Below, in pieces: positions 19,364 through 29,323 of a stretch of DNA of 64,000 bases. The stretch's first letter is position 1. The number at the start of each line of letters is the position of its first letter. Position numbers and translations under genes: made by a program. The notes below the pieces were generated by a model. That model saw nothing but the letters and a program-made list of their open reading frames with translations, searched no databases and had not been told where the DNA came from. The stretch is from the NCBI RefSeq assembly GCF_002085925.2, contig NZ_CP053562.1:3733501-3797500 (forward strand), in the 5' to 3' direction. The stretch is from Thioclava electrotropha (GTDB taxonomy: Bacteria > Pseudomonadota > Alphaproteobacteria > Rhodobacterales > Rhodobacteraceae).

Positions 19364-20239
19364 TTATCGCACCAGCAACGTCGGCACGGAATTGGAGCGG
19401 ACCATCGCAGTGGTCGTGCTGCCAACGATCAAAGAGCGCAGGGGCGAGTGCCCGAACGCGCCCATCAAGAGGATGGCTCCTGGGGTCGCCTTTACTGCAT
19501 TTGCAATGACCTCTTCCGCGCTACCTTCTTCGATCAAGGCTGTGACATCGCGCCCCTTCAGGGCCACGCGCGCTTCGCGCATCATCTGTTCTGCCTTGTC
19601 CTGCGTCAATTTGCGCCCAGAGGTCGCGATAACGATTGTCACAGGGAGGTCCTTCAACAGGGGCGAGTTCGCACAGCGCTCCAACGCCCGAGCGGCCGCC
19701 GGGCTGCCATCATAGGCCAGCACGGCCGCGCGCATCATATCTTCCTCAGGGGTTGAGGTGCTGTTGGGCGCGATCAGGACAGGCCGGTCGCTCGCCCGCA
19801 CGACCCGTTCCAGCGTTGACCCGATATGGTCGGTGGCGAATTCCTGGCTGGTCCCACGTTTGCCCATGATGACGAGTCGGGCCTCTTGCTCGCGCTCGAG
19901 GATCGTCTCGACAATGTCGCCGTGTCGGTGCAACTGCGTCACACCGTGGGCGTTCATTTCTTCGAGCGACTCGGCGCACCCATTCAGCAACAGCCGACCA
20001 CGCTCGATTTGCAGGCGGGCCTCCATCGCGTCAAGCTGGGTCAGTTCTTCCAGCAGACGCGATTTCACGCCAAGGCCAATAGCACCCGACAGATCGTGTC
20101 GCGCGCCGCTTGTGTCCTTGCGTTGAACGACGTGCAGGAGTTCGACCGGCAGCGCGAGTTTCCGCGAGACCCAGGCCGCAAGGGTGCAGACGCTGGGCGC
20201 GTAGCTTGACGCATCAACGCAGGCAAGAATGTTCTGCAT
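19364..20239 (-). CDS. Tandem-domain universal stress protein (UspA family)
   Basis: A 291-residue protein of two UspA folds. The N-terminal domain starts MQNILACVDASSYA and includes LVIMGKRGTSQEF. The C-terminal domain has AVLAYDGSPAAARAL and the ATP-binding-type G-x2-G-x9-GS motif GAFGHSPLRSLIVGSTT, with the ending VPTLLVR. UspA proteins act in the cytosol in stress survival, often binding ATP. It follows the SulP gene by 12 nt, so the two form one leftward operon; this SulP-Usp pairing suggests regulation of anion transport under stress, an inference from position. Confidence 0.9.
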   Translation of the reverse strand: MQNILACVDASSYAPSVCTLAAWVSRKLALPVELLHVVQRKDTSGARHDLSGAIGLGVKSRLLEELTQLDAMEARLQIERGRLLLNGCAESLEEMNAHGVTQLHRHGDIVETILEREQEARLVIMGKRGTSQEFATDHIGSTLERVVRASDRPVLIAPNSTSTPEEDMMRAAVLAYDGSPAAARALERCANSPLLKDLPVTIVIATSGRKLTQDKAEQMMREARVALKGRDVTALIEEGSAEEVIANAVKATPGAILLMGAFGHSPLRSLIVGSTTTAMVRSNSVPTLLVR

Positions 20240-20251
20240 GGTGTTTCCTCC

Positions 20252-21736
20252 TCAATGGCCCGACAGATGCTGCTCGGCATCCGGCTTGTCATGCACGGCA
20301 AAGCGATCGATCATCCGCGCGCTTTCGGCATTGAGCCCGACGATATCGACGGTCGTCCCTTCCCGCCGGAACCGGATGACCGCCTTGTCCAGAGTGCCAA
20401 TTCCGGTGATGTCCCAGAAATGCGCCTCGCTCAAGTCGATGATGACGTGGTCCAGAACTTCTCTGAAATCAAAGGCATCCACGAAACGTTCCGAGGATGC
20501 GAAGAAGACCTCGCCTGAAATGCGATAAGTCCGGGTGCGCCCGTCCTCGGACAGCGATGTCGAGACGGTGAACAACCGGCGCACCTTGCCGGCGAAGAAC
20601 AGACCCGACAGGACGACGCCCACCACCACACCAGCGGCGAGGTTATCGCTCCAGATCACGATGATCACCGTCGCAACCATGACGATCGACGACTGCCACG
20701 GGTTGCTGCGCAGCTCACCAATGGAGCGCCAGGAAAACGTGCCGATCGAGACCATGATCATCACGGCGACGAGGCTTGGCATCGGGATCTGAGCCACAAG
20801 CGGATTGAGAACGACCAGCAGAAAGAGAAGGAATACGCCAGCGATCAAGGTGGATAGGCGCGTCCGGCCCCCGGATTTCACGTTGATGACCGATTGACCG
20901 ATCATGGCGCAACCGCCCATGCCGCCCAGAAAGCCGGTGAAGAAGTTCGCGATCCCCTGACCGCGCATCTCGCGCGCCTTGTTCGACGTGGTGTCTGTGA
21001 AATCATCCACGATTTGGGCGGTGAGCATCGATTCCAGAAGCGCCACCGCCGCCATGGTCAGCGAATAGGGCGCGATGATCTCAAGCGTCTGCAAGTTGAA
21101 GGGCACCTGCGGCAGCGCAAAAAACGGCAGCGATTGCGGAAGTTTGCCCATATCGCCGACGGTGTTCACATCGATCCCGCCATAGATGGTGACGGTGGTC
21201 AGGACGATGATCGCAACCAGGGGCGAAGGCACTGATTTCGTCAGATACGGGAACAGGTAGATGATCGCGAGCCCGGCTGCGACGATCAGATAGGTGACGT
21301 TTGTCACATGCATAAGCTGTGGCATCTGGGCCAGAAAAATCATGATCGCCAGTGCGTTCACGAAGCCGGTGATCACTGATCGAGAGACATATTGCATCAG
21401 CAGATCCAGGCGCAGGAGCCCCGCGATGCCCTGGAAGATACCCATCAAAATTGTGGCGGCGAATAGATATTCGACCCCGTGATCGTGCACGAGAGGGATG
21501 ATCACCACGGCAACTGAGGCTGTGGCAGCGGAGATCATCGCGGGGCGACCGCCCGTGAATGCGATGATTACAGCGATCGAAAAGGAAGCATAAAGGCCGA
21601 CCCTCGGATCAACCCCAGCAATCACCGAGAAGCCGATCGCTTCAGGAATTAGCGCAAGGGCGACGACCATCCCAGCGAGGATGTCCGCACGGGGTGTCGC
21701 GAACCAGTCGCTTCGAATAGAGGCGAGACTTGGCAT
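20252..21736 (-). CDS. SulP-family anion permease with STAS domain
   Basis: A 494-residue transporter. The N-terminal 380 residues hold about eleven hydrophobic helices with SulP motifs ([26 protein letters not shown], and [20 protein letters not shown]). A C-terminal cytosolic STAS domain follows ([19 protein letters not shown], then [20 protein letters not shown]). The family moves sulfate, bicarbonate or other anions, often Na+-coupled; the substrate cannot be read. BicA-like bicarbonate uptake is one option. It is the first gene of the SulP-UspA operon. Confidence 0.9.
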   Translation of the reverse strand: MPSLASIRSDWFATPRADILAGMVVALALIPEAIGFSVIAGVDPRVGLYASFSIAVIIAFTGGRPAMISAATASVAVVIIPLVHDHGVEYLFAATILMGIFQGIAGLLRLDLLMQYVSRSVITGFVNALAIMIFLAQMPQLMHVTNVTYLIVAAGLAIIYLFPYLTKSVPSPLVAIIVLTTVTIYGGIDVNTVGDMGKLPQSLPFFALPQVPFNLQTLEIIAPYSLTMAAVALLESMLTAQIVDDFTDTTSNKAREMRGQGIANFFTGFLGGMGGCAMIGQSVINVKSGGRTRLSTLIAGVFLLFLLVVLNPLVAQIPMPSLVAVMIMVSIGTFSWRSIGELRSNPWQSSIVMVATVIIVIWSDNLAAGVVVGVVLSGLFFAGKVRRLFTVSTSLSEDGRTRTYRISGEVFFASSERFVDAFDFREVLDHVIIDLSEAHFWDITGIGTLDKAVIRFRREGTTVDIVGLNAESARMIDRFAVHDKPDAEQHLSGH

Positions 21737-22570
21737 GTGTCACTCAATTTCTAAGATAGCATCTAACAGGGCGAGGCCCGAGCGTGCAGCGTTGTTACGG
21801 CACTATTTGGACGTGATGCTGAAGATTATCCCGGGGATAGGCGCCGGGCCGAGCCACCCGGCGTGCCGGGTCCAACTTAGTGTGAGTGGGCACCTAAGCG
21901 ATAGTTGAGGTGCCTGCAAGCATTTGATGGAACGTAAGGTAACGATGCTATTGAGCGCTGGCTTTCTCACATTCTTTAGTCTGGCATCTTAGCGGACGCC
22001 ATATGCAGTGTCAGACGGTCGATGAAAACTCGGCACAGGTCGCCTGCGCCAAAGCCGTCCTATTTGGTGAAGGTGAGGAAGACACGACAGCCTTCCAAAG
22101 CCCGTTGCGGTGTCTGGTCACTTCATACCGACCCACCCTACGAGCAATATACCGGTGAACAGGAGGCGCTATAGTTCGTCAGCGCCGCCGAGAGCAATCT
22201 TTGGTGCACTCGAAATGCCTGCCTTTGGCGGCGCCCGCTTCCCGATCTTCGAGGCGGATCGTCACTTTACATCTCACGAGCACTGGTGTCCTGAAGGGCA
22301 AAGACGAGACGGATGCTGAGATGGAAGCAGATCTTCACGAAGAGGACGGAGCTTCCCGCCCAGACCAACGAGTGGGTAGCTCCCGGCCCTTAGCTGCCAT
22401 TGACCAGATGTCCAAGTGCTGCATCGTAGCTTCCCCGAAGCAGACATTGACCCGTTTCATTGCTTTCGCTGAAACTACGCAACGTCGGTTTTTGAGAGCC
22501 GCTCAACCAAACCTATAGTTAGGCAGATGCGAAAAAGGCGCTATTCTGTTTCAAGTTTGGGGAACCCTGC
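21737..22570. other. Gene-free stretch with one dispersed repeat copy
   Basis: No protein family was recognised in any frame over 834 bp. Positions 22421-22448 carry the repeat block GCATCGTAGCTTCCCCGAAG followed by CAGACATT, matching the consensus of the copies at 19234, 26443 and 32034. The remainder is probably decayed sequence. Confidence 0.5.
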
Positions 22571-23311
22571 TCAAAGCAACCCACCGTTGGCACGCAGTAT
22601 TTGGCCGTTTATCCAACCGCCATCGGGCCCCGCAAGAAACGCCACTACATTGGCGATGTCTTCTGGCGTGCCAAGACGTTCCAATGGCGGCATCTTTGAC
22701 ATTTTCTGAACGAGGTCTTCAGGCTTTCCATCCAGAAACAGGGCGGTGGCAGTTGGTCCCGGAGCAACTGCGTTCACGGTGATGTTACGACCGCGCATTT
22801 CTTTGGCCATGATGCTGGTCATCGTCTCGACCGCCGCTTTGAGCCCCGCATAGACACCATATGTTTCCAGCTTGAGGCCAACAACAGATGTGGACAGGTT
22901 GATAATGCGGCCACCGTCCGGCAGGCGGGCTGAAGCTTCGCGTAAGGTGTTGAATGTGCCTTTCAAATTCACCGCAACCTGTGTGTCGAACAGGTCGTCG
23001 TCGCTGTCTCCGATCTTGGCCAGTTTCATGATGCCTGCGTTGTTTACCAGGACATCGACCCCCCCGAATTTCGTCTCGGCACAATCGAACAGACGCTTTA
23101 CGTCAGAGGCGTCTGATACGTCGGCTTTTGCAGACATGGCGCGGCCTCCTTGTGCCTCGATCTTACGCACGACACCGGCTGCGGCGTCCTCGCTGCCAGC
23201 GTAATTGACGACGACGTCGAACCCTTCGCGCGCGAGGCGTGCCGCGATTGCAGCCCCAATGCCACGAGATGCGCCGGTTACGAGGGCCGTTTTGTGTGTC
23301 GGATCGGTCAT
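22571..23311 (-). CDS. Short-chain dehydrogenase/reductase (classical SDR)
   Basis: A 246-residue classical SDR: cofactor motif TALVTGASRGIGAAIA, NNAG motif (VLVNNAGIMKL), catalytic Ser in INLSTSVVGLK, then YGVYAGLKAA with the catalytic Tyr-x3-Lys, and PGPTATALF. The basic residue after the second Gly (ASRG) suggests NADP(H). Substrate unknown. I start at MTDPTHKTA; the longer frame adds an unlikely leader. It is divergent from the LysR gene at 23427, which may control it. Confidence 0.9.
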   Translation of the reverse strand: MTDPTHKTALVTGASRGIGAAIAARLAREGFDVVVNYAGSEDAAAGVVRKIEAQGGRAMSAKADVSDASDVKRLFDCAETKFGGVDVLVNNAGIMKLAKIGDSDDDLFDTQVAVNLKGTFNTLREASARLPDGGRIINLSTSVVGLKLETYGVYAGLKAAVETMTSIMAKEMRGRNITVNAVAPGPTATALFLDGKPEDLVQKMSKMPPLERLGTPEDIANVVAFLAGPDGGWINGQILRANGGLL

Positions 23312-23426
23312 ATTCACGTCCTTGTCTGAGAAAGGCACATTGCCTGTCATGCCCGGAATATAGCCTTGAACATTCTTTCGAAAATCAGGCATAGTTTGAC
23401 ATCACTATTCGATTTGATCGGACAAT

Positions 23427-24317
23427 ATGATGGACCGCCTCGACGCGATGAACGTCTTCACCCGCATTGTAGAGGCGCGTAGCTTCACGCAGGTCGCCAG
23501 CGATCTAGGGCTACCACGCTCGACGCTCACAGATGCGATCAAGCGGCTGGAGGATCGTTTGGGGGTCAGCCTGCTCCATCGCACCACACGGGTTGTGCGC
23601 CCGACGTTGGACGGGGAAGATTTTTACCGTCGCTGCCTGTCAATTTTGTCAGAAATGGAGGATGCGGAATCTGCCTTCTCGGGCGCTAAGCCGAAAGGCA
23701 AGCTGCGTGTCCATGTTCACGGCATTCTTGCACGACATTTTTTATTGCCGACACTACCCGATTTTCTGGCGCGGTTCCCGGATATAGAGATCCAGATCGG
23801 CGAAGGGGATCGCCTTGTCGAACTCGTCCGTGAAGGTGTGGATTGCGTGCTGCGCGTGGGCGCGCCTGCCGATAGTGACCTGATCATCCGCAAACTCACG
23901 AGCCTGGAAGAGGTGACATGTGCATCGCCCGCCTATCTGGACCGGTTCGGCACTCCGCAAACGCTTACTGCGCTGGACGGTCACCAGATGGTCGGGTTCA
24001 GATCCACCGCAGCAGGAACGGTCCTGCCACTGGAGTTTATTCAGCGAGGCGAGCGAAAGACCGTCACATTGCCAACGCCGGTGACGGTGACGTCTGCGGA
24101 TACACTTGTCGAATGCGCACGCCTTGGGTTGGGGCTCATCCAGAAGCCCCGCTATTCCAGCGCAGATGATTTGGCATCTGGACGGCTCATAGAAGTGCTT
24201 AGCAACACTCCGCCACCATCGTCGCCCGTGTCGATCCTATATCCGCGGGCGCGCCACCAGTCTCCGCGGGTTCGGGCCTTTATCGATTGGGCGGAAAGAG
24301 CATTTACGGCAGCTTAA
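23427..24317 (+). CDS. LysR-family transcriptional regulator
   Basis: A 296-residue LTTR. The N-terminal winged helix (MDRLDAMNVFTRIVEARSF, then RSTLTDAIKRLEDRLGVSLL and HRTTR) is followed by a PBP2-type effector domain (GKLRVHVHGILARHFLLPTL, PRVRAFIDW). This is the CrgA/DhcR-like branch that commonly controls a divergent SDR or oxidoreductase gene, as here. ATGATG gives two possible starts three bases apart. Inducer unknown. Confidence 0.9.
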   Translation: MMDRLDAMNVFTRIVEARSFTQVASDLGLPRSTLTDAIKRLEDRLGVSLLHRTTRVVRPTLDGEDFYRRCLSILSEMEDAESAFSGAKPKGKLRVHVHGILARHFLLPTLPDFLARFPDIEIQIGEGDRLVELVREGVDCVLRVGAPADSDLIIRKLTSLEEVTCASPAYLDRFGTPQTLTALDGHQMVGFRSTAAGTVLPLEFIQRGERKTVTLPTPVTVTSADTLVECARLGLGLIQKPRYSSADDLASGRLIEVLSNTPPPSSPVSILYPRARHQSPRVRAFIDWAERAFTAA

Positions 24318-24420
24318 AGGCAAGATGTTATATTCAACCCAATAGGCGAGGAACGCCGACCTGCGCAGCAGTGTCAAACACAATAACGTCACGACGCCGC
24401 ACCAGAGGTTGGCGTCGCGC

Positions 24421-25329
24421 TTAGCTTTCACCCTGACATATCTCGATAAACGCCCGCAACGGAGCGGGGGTGAAGCGATTGGGGTAGTAAAGGCGTGGCC
24501 CATCCAGCTCAGATCGCCAGTCTGGCAGAACAGGCAGAAGGCGTCCTGCGTCAAAATCATCGCCAATCCAATTATGGAAGGTGTGTATGACCCCCAACCC
24601 TGATTGCGCATATTTTAAGCCGGTGTTGAGGGCGCCGACGCTGAGAATGAGCGCGTTTTTTGGTTCAACACGCACGGAGCGTCCTTTGTTTTGCAGAACC
24701 CAAGGCAGCATCGCGCCATCGTCCAACCGATATCGGATCGCATCATGTGCGGTAAGATCTTCTGGGGTTTGAGGCACCCCGCGCGCCTCTAGGTATTCGG
24801 GGGACGCGGCACACACCATCTGCTGTCGACGTGGTCCAATCGGAATTGAAATCATATCTTGCTCAAGCACGCTGCCATAGCGAATGCCCGCATCATAGCC
24901 CATGGCCACGATGTCGATCAAACCGCTCTCAACGACGATTTCCACCTCAACATTCGGGTAGCGTGCCCGATAGTGCGCGAGCAGCGATGGCAAGATGTCG
25001 GGCATCACCGCGCCCGGCACGTTTAGCTTCAGCCGACCTTGCACCTGCGCCCCAAGCGTTGCCACCTCGTGACACGCAGCCTCCAACGCGGACAACAAAG
25101 GGCGCACGCGATCCACCAAGAGCTGCCCCGCATCGGTCAGATGCAGGCTTCGCGTCGTGCGACGCAAAACAGGTGTGCCAAGTTGCGCTTCAATCCGCGT
25201 GACGGTGGCGCTGACATTCGAGGGGGCGATCCCGAGCCTGCGAGACGCGGCACGAAAGCCCCCTTCGCGCAGCACCGTCAGCAAGACAGAGAGATCGTCG
25301 GGGGAAACACTGTTCTTCACACAGAACAA
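24421..25329 (-). CDS. LysR-family transcriptional regulator
   Basis: A 302-residue LTTR: winged helix with LSVLLTVLREGGFRAASRR and SNVSATVTRIEAQLGTPVLR, then an effector domain (GRLKLNVPGAVMPDILPSLL, YDAGIRYGSVLEQDMISIPI). It is divergent from the NAD(P)-binding reductase gene 107 bp away, the usual layout for an LTTR and its target. No operator was resolved by eye. Confidence 0.9.
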   Translation of the reverse strand: MFCVKNSVSPDDLSVLLTVLREGGFRAASRRLGIAPSNVSATVTRIEAQLGTPVLRRTTRSLHLTDAGQLLVDRVRPLLSALEAACHEVATLGAQVQGRLKLNVPGAVMPDILPSLLAHYRARYPNVEVEIVVESGLIDIVAMGYDAGIRYGSVLEQDMISIPIGPRRQQMVCAASPEYLEARGVPQTPEDLTAHDAIRYRLDDGAMLPWVLQNKGRSVRVEPKNALILSVGALNTGLKYAQSGLGVIHTFHNWIGDDFDAGRLLPVLPDWRSELDGPRLYYPNRFTPAPLRAFIEICQGES

Positions 25330-25436
25330 CCTATTCTCAATTAAGCGGATTATGCGTCCTCAAAAGAACAGTTATTCCATTGAGCATCAACATCCACTGC
25401 GCCTGTGGCGCGCAATATTTGTCGGGAGACTGAAGA

Positions 25437-26300
25437 ATGCTGATCGTCACGGGTGCATCGGGAAAATTGGGTGGTCTTGCGGTGGAGGCCCTCTTGCGCA
25501 TCGTTCCTGTGGCACAAATCGGGGTCAGTGTCCGCGACCCGAAAAAGCTGGCGTGGCTGGCCGCGCGCGGCGTGCGTGTGCGCCAAGGTGATTACGCAGA
25601 TGCGGATAGCCTACGTTATGCATGGGAAGGGGCACGCCGGGTTTTGCTTGTGTCATCGAATGCGCGAACCTATGGAGAAGATCCGCTCCAGCACCATGAA
25701 ACAGCCATAAAGGTTGCAAAAGAGCTTGGCGTTGAACGGATATTTTACACCAGCCAAACCGCCAGCAGCGCGCAATCCCAGTTCCTACCGGCACGCGACC
25801 ACGCCGCAACCGAAGAGATTCTGGCAGCCTCTGGGCTGGCTTGGACCGCGCTGCGCCATGGCTTTTACGCAGAGAGTGCTGTGGGCATGAACGTGCATGG
25901 CTTTGCGAGCGGTCGTTTGGTAGGCCCTGCGGACGGCAAAGTGGCTTGGACGACCCACGACGACCTGGCAGAAGTTGATGCGCGTCTCCTGGCCGGGCAG
26001 GAAATATTTGAAGGCGCAACACCACCTCTCACAGGCAGTGAAGCCCTTAATCTTGCTGACCTTGCGCAGATGGCGAGCACATTGACCGAAAAGAAGGTAA
26101 CTCGCGAGACGATCAGTGAAGAGACACTGCTCCAGAACTTGGAGAACGTGGGCGTGCCTGCCCCCGTTAGAAGCGTCATTCAGGGCTATTATCGCGCCGC
26201 AAAAGCAGGGGAGTTTGCCGTCGTAGATCCAACGCTCGCACGCATTCTCGGCCGCGCGCCACGCCTGATGCGAGACGTCTTGGCCCGCGCATTGGCATAA
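25437..26300 (+). CDS. NmrA-like NAD(P)H-binding reductase (atypical SDR)
   Basis: A 287-residue protein with the atypical SDR/NmrA start MLIVTGASGKLGGLAVEAL (TGASGKLG nucleotide loop). It continues with VSVRDPKKLAWLAARGVRV and LVSSNARTYGEDPLQHHETA, lacks the catalytic Tyr-x3-Lys of classical SDRs, and has ALRHGFYAES and a C-terminal helical cap. It resembles quinone reductase 2-type (QOR2/YtfG) and NmrA sensor proteins. Probably cytosolic; substrate unknown. Divergent LysR is the likely regulator. Confidence 0.85.
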   Translation: MLIVTGASGKLGGLAVEALLRIVPVAQIGVSVRDPKKLAWLAARGVRVRQGDYADADSLRYAWEGARRVLLVSSNARTYGEDPLQHHETAIKVAKELGVERIFYTSQTASSAQSQFLPARDHAATEEILAASGLAWTALRHGFYAESAVGMNVHGFASGRLVGPADGKVAWTTHDDLAEVDARLLAGQEIFEGATPPLTGSEALNLADLAQMASTLTEKKVTRETISEETLLQNLENVGVPAPVRSVIQGYYRAAKAGEFAVVDPTLARILGRAPRLMRDVLARALA

Positions 26301-26442
26301 AATCGAACGGCGCTGTTGAGTGCGCACATGGGTGACCCAAGGCGGAACTCTTGCAGGAGCAGCTAACGGCAACTCCCTGCCCGAACAACCTGACTCGTCG
26401 GTTTCCGGCCCTATCCGGACATTCGCAAGGACGGCCATCGCT

Positions 26443-26470
26443 GCGTTGCAGCTCCCCCAAACCGGCCATC
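26443..26470. repeat. Dispersed intergenic repeat, copy E
   Basis: GCGTTGCAGCTCCCCCAAAC followed by CGGCCATC, nearly the same as 32034-32061. It sits in the 272-bp gap after the NmrA-like gene, which holds no other feature I can support. Confidence 0.6.
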
Positions 26471-26572
26471 CGTGGCGTCGCGCAGCACGATCTGGCACGC
26501 CACGGTCGGAAGAGCGGACGGAGCAGGCATTCTTCTACGCCGCTCCGCGCATTGAGCCTCCCGCGATCCTGC

Positions 26573-26923
26573 TTATCCCCTTTCCTCAATAATCTCGGTC
26601 TGCGCGCCCACGAGGATCAGCGTGTTCTCATGGTCGAGGAAAGTCTTTTCGTCCGGAAAGACCTTCTGCTCGTAGGTCTCGGAGCCGAGCACGGCACGCA
26701 TGCCTTCTGGGCTGTCGAACCAGATCTCGGCGGTGCCGTCGAAGTCGGCCAGCGGGACGGGGAAATCTCCATCAGTCGGGTGGGTCTGGATATAGCGCAG
26801 CACATGGGTCTCGGCTTCGGGGATCGAGCGGAACAGCGGCCCGTGCGTCTCGCGGTGGTGGCGCACGAAGGCGGCGTGGTCGATATCTGGATTGCGCTTG
26901 AGCAGCATCGTCATCTTGATCAT
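26573..26923 (-). CDS. EthD-domain protein
   Basis: A 116-residue dimeric alpha-beta barrel protein of the EthD type: start MIKMTMLLKRNPDIDHAAFV, HHRETHGPLFRSIP (conserved His and HGP), LADFDGTAEIWFDS, and FPDEKTFLDHENT near the end. EthD-like domains occur in small polyketide or aromatic-degradation enzymes of mostly unknown activity. It follows the ABM-VOC gene by 12 nt, in one operon divergent from the IclR regulator. Confidence 0.88.
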   Translation of the reverse strand: MIKMTMLLKRNPDIDHAAFVRHHRETHGPLFRSIPEAETHVLRYIQTHPTDGDFPVPLADFDGTAEIWFDSPEGMRAVLGSETYEQKVFPDEKTFLDHENTLILVGAQTEIIEERG

Positions 26924-26935
26924 CGGATCGTTCCT

Positions 26936-27757
26936 TTAGGGATTGGGGGTCCAGCGCGGCGCCGGGGCGCCCTCGGGCAGGTCGATGCCGCCGGGATAGG
27001 TCAGGAGCTCGATCAGCGTGCCCCAAGGGGCGCGGCCGTAGATGCCTGCATTGCCGTCGTTGTCCTCGTTGTTGGCGAGCGGATGCGGGCCCTTCAGCAA
27101 CGTGCCTCCGGCGGCGGCGAAGGCGGCGCAGGCCGCTTCGACGTCGTCGACGTATAATCCAAGATGCGTAAGCCCCAGGTCCTGAAGGCGCGCGGGTTCG
27201 GACTGCTCCCCGCCCTCGATGCGGAAGAGTTCGAGGCACGGTCCGTTCCCGATCCGCACAAGGCGCATATGGGTGATCCGCGTGCCCGGCGAGAGGCCGA
27301 GTTCGGCCTGCGGACCCTCCCCTTCCATGTCAGGCCCATCCTCCGGCAGCACGTCGTAAAGCGTGACTGCTCCGAAGGCTTCGGAAAAGAAACGGGTCGC
27401 GGCGTCGATGTCGGGAACCGTGAGGCCCGCGTGATCAACCCCACGGACCCCCGGGGCCGCTGGCTTCGCGTCGGCGAAGGTGGCGAGATCGGTCACGGTC
27501 GATCCGCCTCCCGTCGCAGCCTCCTCGAGCGCCGCGTTGAACTCTTGGGTATGGGGTTGGGCGAGGTGTGCCTTGAAGGCCGCTTCGTCGCGGTATTCCT
27601 CGAGCATCACCACCGCACCGCCTTCCTCGGTGAAGGCCTCGAAGCGAATGTTGCCCGCCTCGCGGCGCACCTGCCGCGCGAGCGTCTCTACCAGCGCTTC
27701 GAGCCTCTCGGCTTGCCCCGCCTTCGGGGTGGCCCTCGCAATCATTGTGCGTGTCAT
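26936..27757 (-). CDS. Fusion of an antibiotic-biosynthesis-monooxygenase (ABM) domain and a VOC domain
   Basis: A 273-residue two-domain protein. Residues 1-95 are an ABM dimeric barrel (MIARATPKAGQAERLEALVE, FEAFTEEGGAVVMLEEYRDE, HTQEFNAAL). Residues 110-265 are a VOC/glyoxalase-like domain (GVDHAGLTVPDIDAATRFFS, GLTHLGLYVDDVEAACAAF, WGTLIELLTYPG) with metal-type His/Glu. Separately these domains occur in small oxygenases and dioxygenases; fused, they suggest a two-step or scaffolded reaction on one substrate. I start at MTRTMIARA, where the ABM fold begins. Substrate unknown. Confidence 0.85.
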   Translation of the reverse strand: MTRTMIARATPKAGQAERLEALVETLARQVRREAGNIRFEAFTEEGGAVVMLEEYRDEAAFKAHLAQPHTQEFNAALEEAATGGGSTVTDLATFADAKPAAPGVRGVDHAGLTVPDIDAATRFFSEAFGAVTLYDVLPEDGPDMEGEGPQAELGLSPGTRITHMRLVRIGNGPCLELFRIEGGEQSEPARLQDLGLTHLGLYVDDVEAACAAFAAAGGTLLKGPHPLANNEDNDGNAGIYGRAPWGTLIELLTYPGGIDLPEGAPAPRWTPNP

Positions 27758-27903
27758 GGTTGTCTCCGTCTTGAAATGCCGCGCTGCGGCAGTCACGGGG
27801 CCAACAGGAGCCTGACGAGATCCGTTCCGCCAAAATCTGGAATAGATGGATGTTTCATCTACATTTTTTCAGAACTTCAGCGATATGGAAATACTGGCCG
27901 CCC

Positions 27904-28614
27904 ATGATTCAATCTGTCACCCGCGCCCTCGAGGTGCTCGACACCATAGCCCATGCAGGCGGCGCCGCCTCTCTTGGAGAGATCGCCGCCAGGACGGGCC
28001 TGAAGACGACGACCGCTCACAACATCCTCAGAACTCTCCAAGACACCGGTTATATCCGCCGTCGACCTGGCGACATGCGCTACCACCTCGGGGATCGCAT
28101 CCTGAACCTTGCCCGCGTGGTGGGCGATGACGATGCCCTGCGCCGCCGCTTGCGCCCCGTGCTCGAGGAAATGGCGGCCCGCACCTTTGAGACGGTCTTC
28201 CTCGCCGTGCCCTCTGGCGACGAAGTCTACTTCCTCGACGCGATCGAGAGCCCGCGCACGCTGCGGGCCTCGAGCCAACGCGGCGAACGCCTGCCGATGG
28301 CGGGCTCGGCCATCGGTCTTCTCTTCCTCGCATTCCTCCCGGCCCTGCGCCGCCGGATGTTCGAGGTCCACGCGCATCGCATCGGTCCCGGCATCGAAGC
28401 CGAGATCGAAGTCATCGCCGCACGCGGCCTCGCCCTCGACCGCGAGAACTGGCTCCCCGGCCTGAGCTGCGTCGCCGTCCCCTGGCGCGACGACGGCGAG
28501 ATCCGCGCGGGCTTCGGCCTCGCCGGGCCGAGCAGCCGCCTGACCGCCACGCGCTTGGGCGAGACGGCACAGATCATGCGCGAGCTCGCGGCGGTCGCAG
28601 GAGATACCGCTTAG
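27904..28614 (+). CDS. IclR-family transcriptional regulator
   Basis: A 236-residue regulator: N-terminal winged helix (MIQSVTRALEVLDTIAHAGG, LGEIAARTGLKTTTAHNILR), then the IclR effector domain (TVFLAVPSGDEVYFLDAIES, RLPMAGSAIGLLFLAFLP, GLSCVAVPWRDDGEIRAGFG). Such regulators control catabolism of aromatic or small carbon compounds. It is divergent from the ABM-VOC/EthD operon, its likely target. The start at MIQSVTRA matches the family N-terminus. Confidence 0.9.
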   Translation: MIQSVTRALEVLDTIAHAGGAASLGEIAARTGLKTTTAHNILRTLQDTGYIRRRPGDMRYHLGDRILNLARVVGDDDALRRRLRPVLEEMAARTFETVFLAVPSGDEVYFLDAIESPRTLRASSQRGERLPMAGSAIGLLFLAFLPALRRRMFEVHAHRIGPGIEAEIEVIAARGLALDRENWLPGLSCVAVPWRDDGEIRAGFGLAGPSSRLTATRLGETAQIMRELAAVAGDTA

Positions 28615-28765
28615 GGTAGAGAATACCGCATGTCGCGGAAGGGCTCGGAGCGGACTTGCGGCAGCGCGGTGAGCCTTTCGTTAGGCAAGAGCCGCCGTAT
28701 AGACCTGATCGGCCCACACTGGCCGTTCGGTTCAGCTGCAGTGGAGGTCCACTTCATCATCCCGA

Positions 28766-29257
28766 TCAGCTGCCTTGAGACGTGTCATGCGGTGAGGAGG
28801 CGGTAGCTTCCCGCATGCCCTTGGCCAACTTCTGGACGAGCCGAACCAGGTCCCCAACATCTTCCTCCTCCCAGGACTCGAATATTTCGCTCGCCATTCT
28901 GGCGCGGGCCGCATCGACAAAGTCGGTCATCTCCTTGCCAGCCAGAGTGATGCTGGCCTCGCGGACGCGGCGGTCGCGCGCGCTGCCGCGCCGCTCGACC
29001 AGGCCGAGCTCGTCCAGTTTGGCCACCTGGCGGCTAACGGTCGTGTAGTCGCGCCCCACGCGGTCTGCCAGTTCCACGATCCCCAGGGGGCCGAACCGTT
29101 CGACGCTGACAAGCAACGCGAAGAGGGCGCGGTCGAGGGACAGCCCGGCCGCGCGGACCATCGCCTCGTCCACCTTCGGGTTGTTCATCACGGCCATGAT
29201 GTCGAGCAGCGCGATGTGCAGCTGGCGCGTGAGTGCCGGAATGTGTGTATTTTGCAT
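28766..29257 (-). CDS. MarR-family transcriptional regulator
   Basis: A 163-residue MarR protein: FALLVSVERFGPLGIVELAD leads into a winged helix (DYTTVSRQVAKLDELGLVER, RGSARDRRVREASITLAG) with the usual DxRxR wing. MarR dimers typically repress a divergent oxidoreductase gene until a phenolic or quinone ligand binds. Here the divergent genes are a flavin monooxygenase and a quinone reductase-like protein. A palindrome lies between the genes and a related half-site overlaps the marR start codon, consistent with autorepression. Confidence 0.92.
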   Translation of the reverse strand: MQNTHIPALTRQLHIALLDIMAVMNNPKVDEAMVRAAGLSLDRALFALLVSVERFGPLGIVELADRVGRDYTTVSRQVAKLDELGLVERRGSARDRRVREASITLAGKEMTDFVDAARARMASEIFESWEEEDVGDLVRLVQKLAKGMREATASSPHDTSQGS

Positions 29258-29307
29258 ATTTCTCCTTGATCACTGTCAGGCATTAATGTATGTGCATTTT
29301 GCACATA
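29249..29307. promoter_or_regulatory. Divergent operator region for the MarR regulator
   Basis: A perfect inverted repeat TATGTGCA-TTT-TGCACATA occupies 29289-29307, 17 nt before the monooxygenase ATG. A related half-site, TTTTGCATATTT, lies at 29250-29261 over the marR start codon. Paired palindromes of this kind are typical MarR operators. Confidence 0.7.
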
Positions 29308-29323
29308 TCGTGGAGACACGCAA

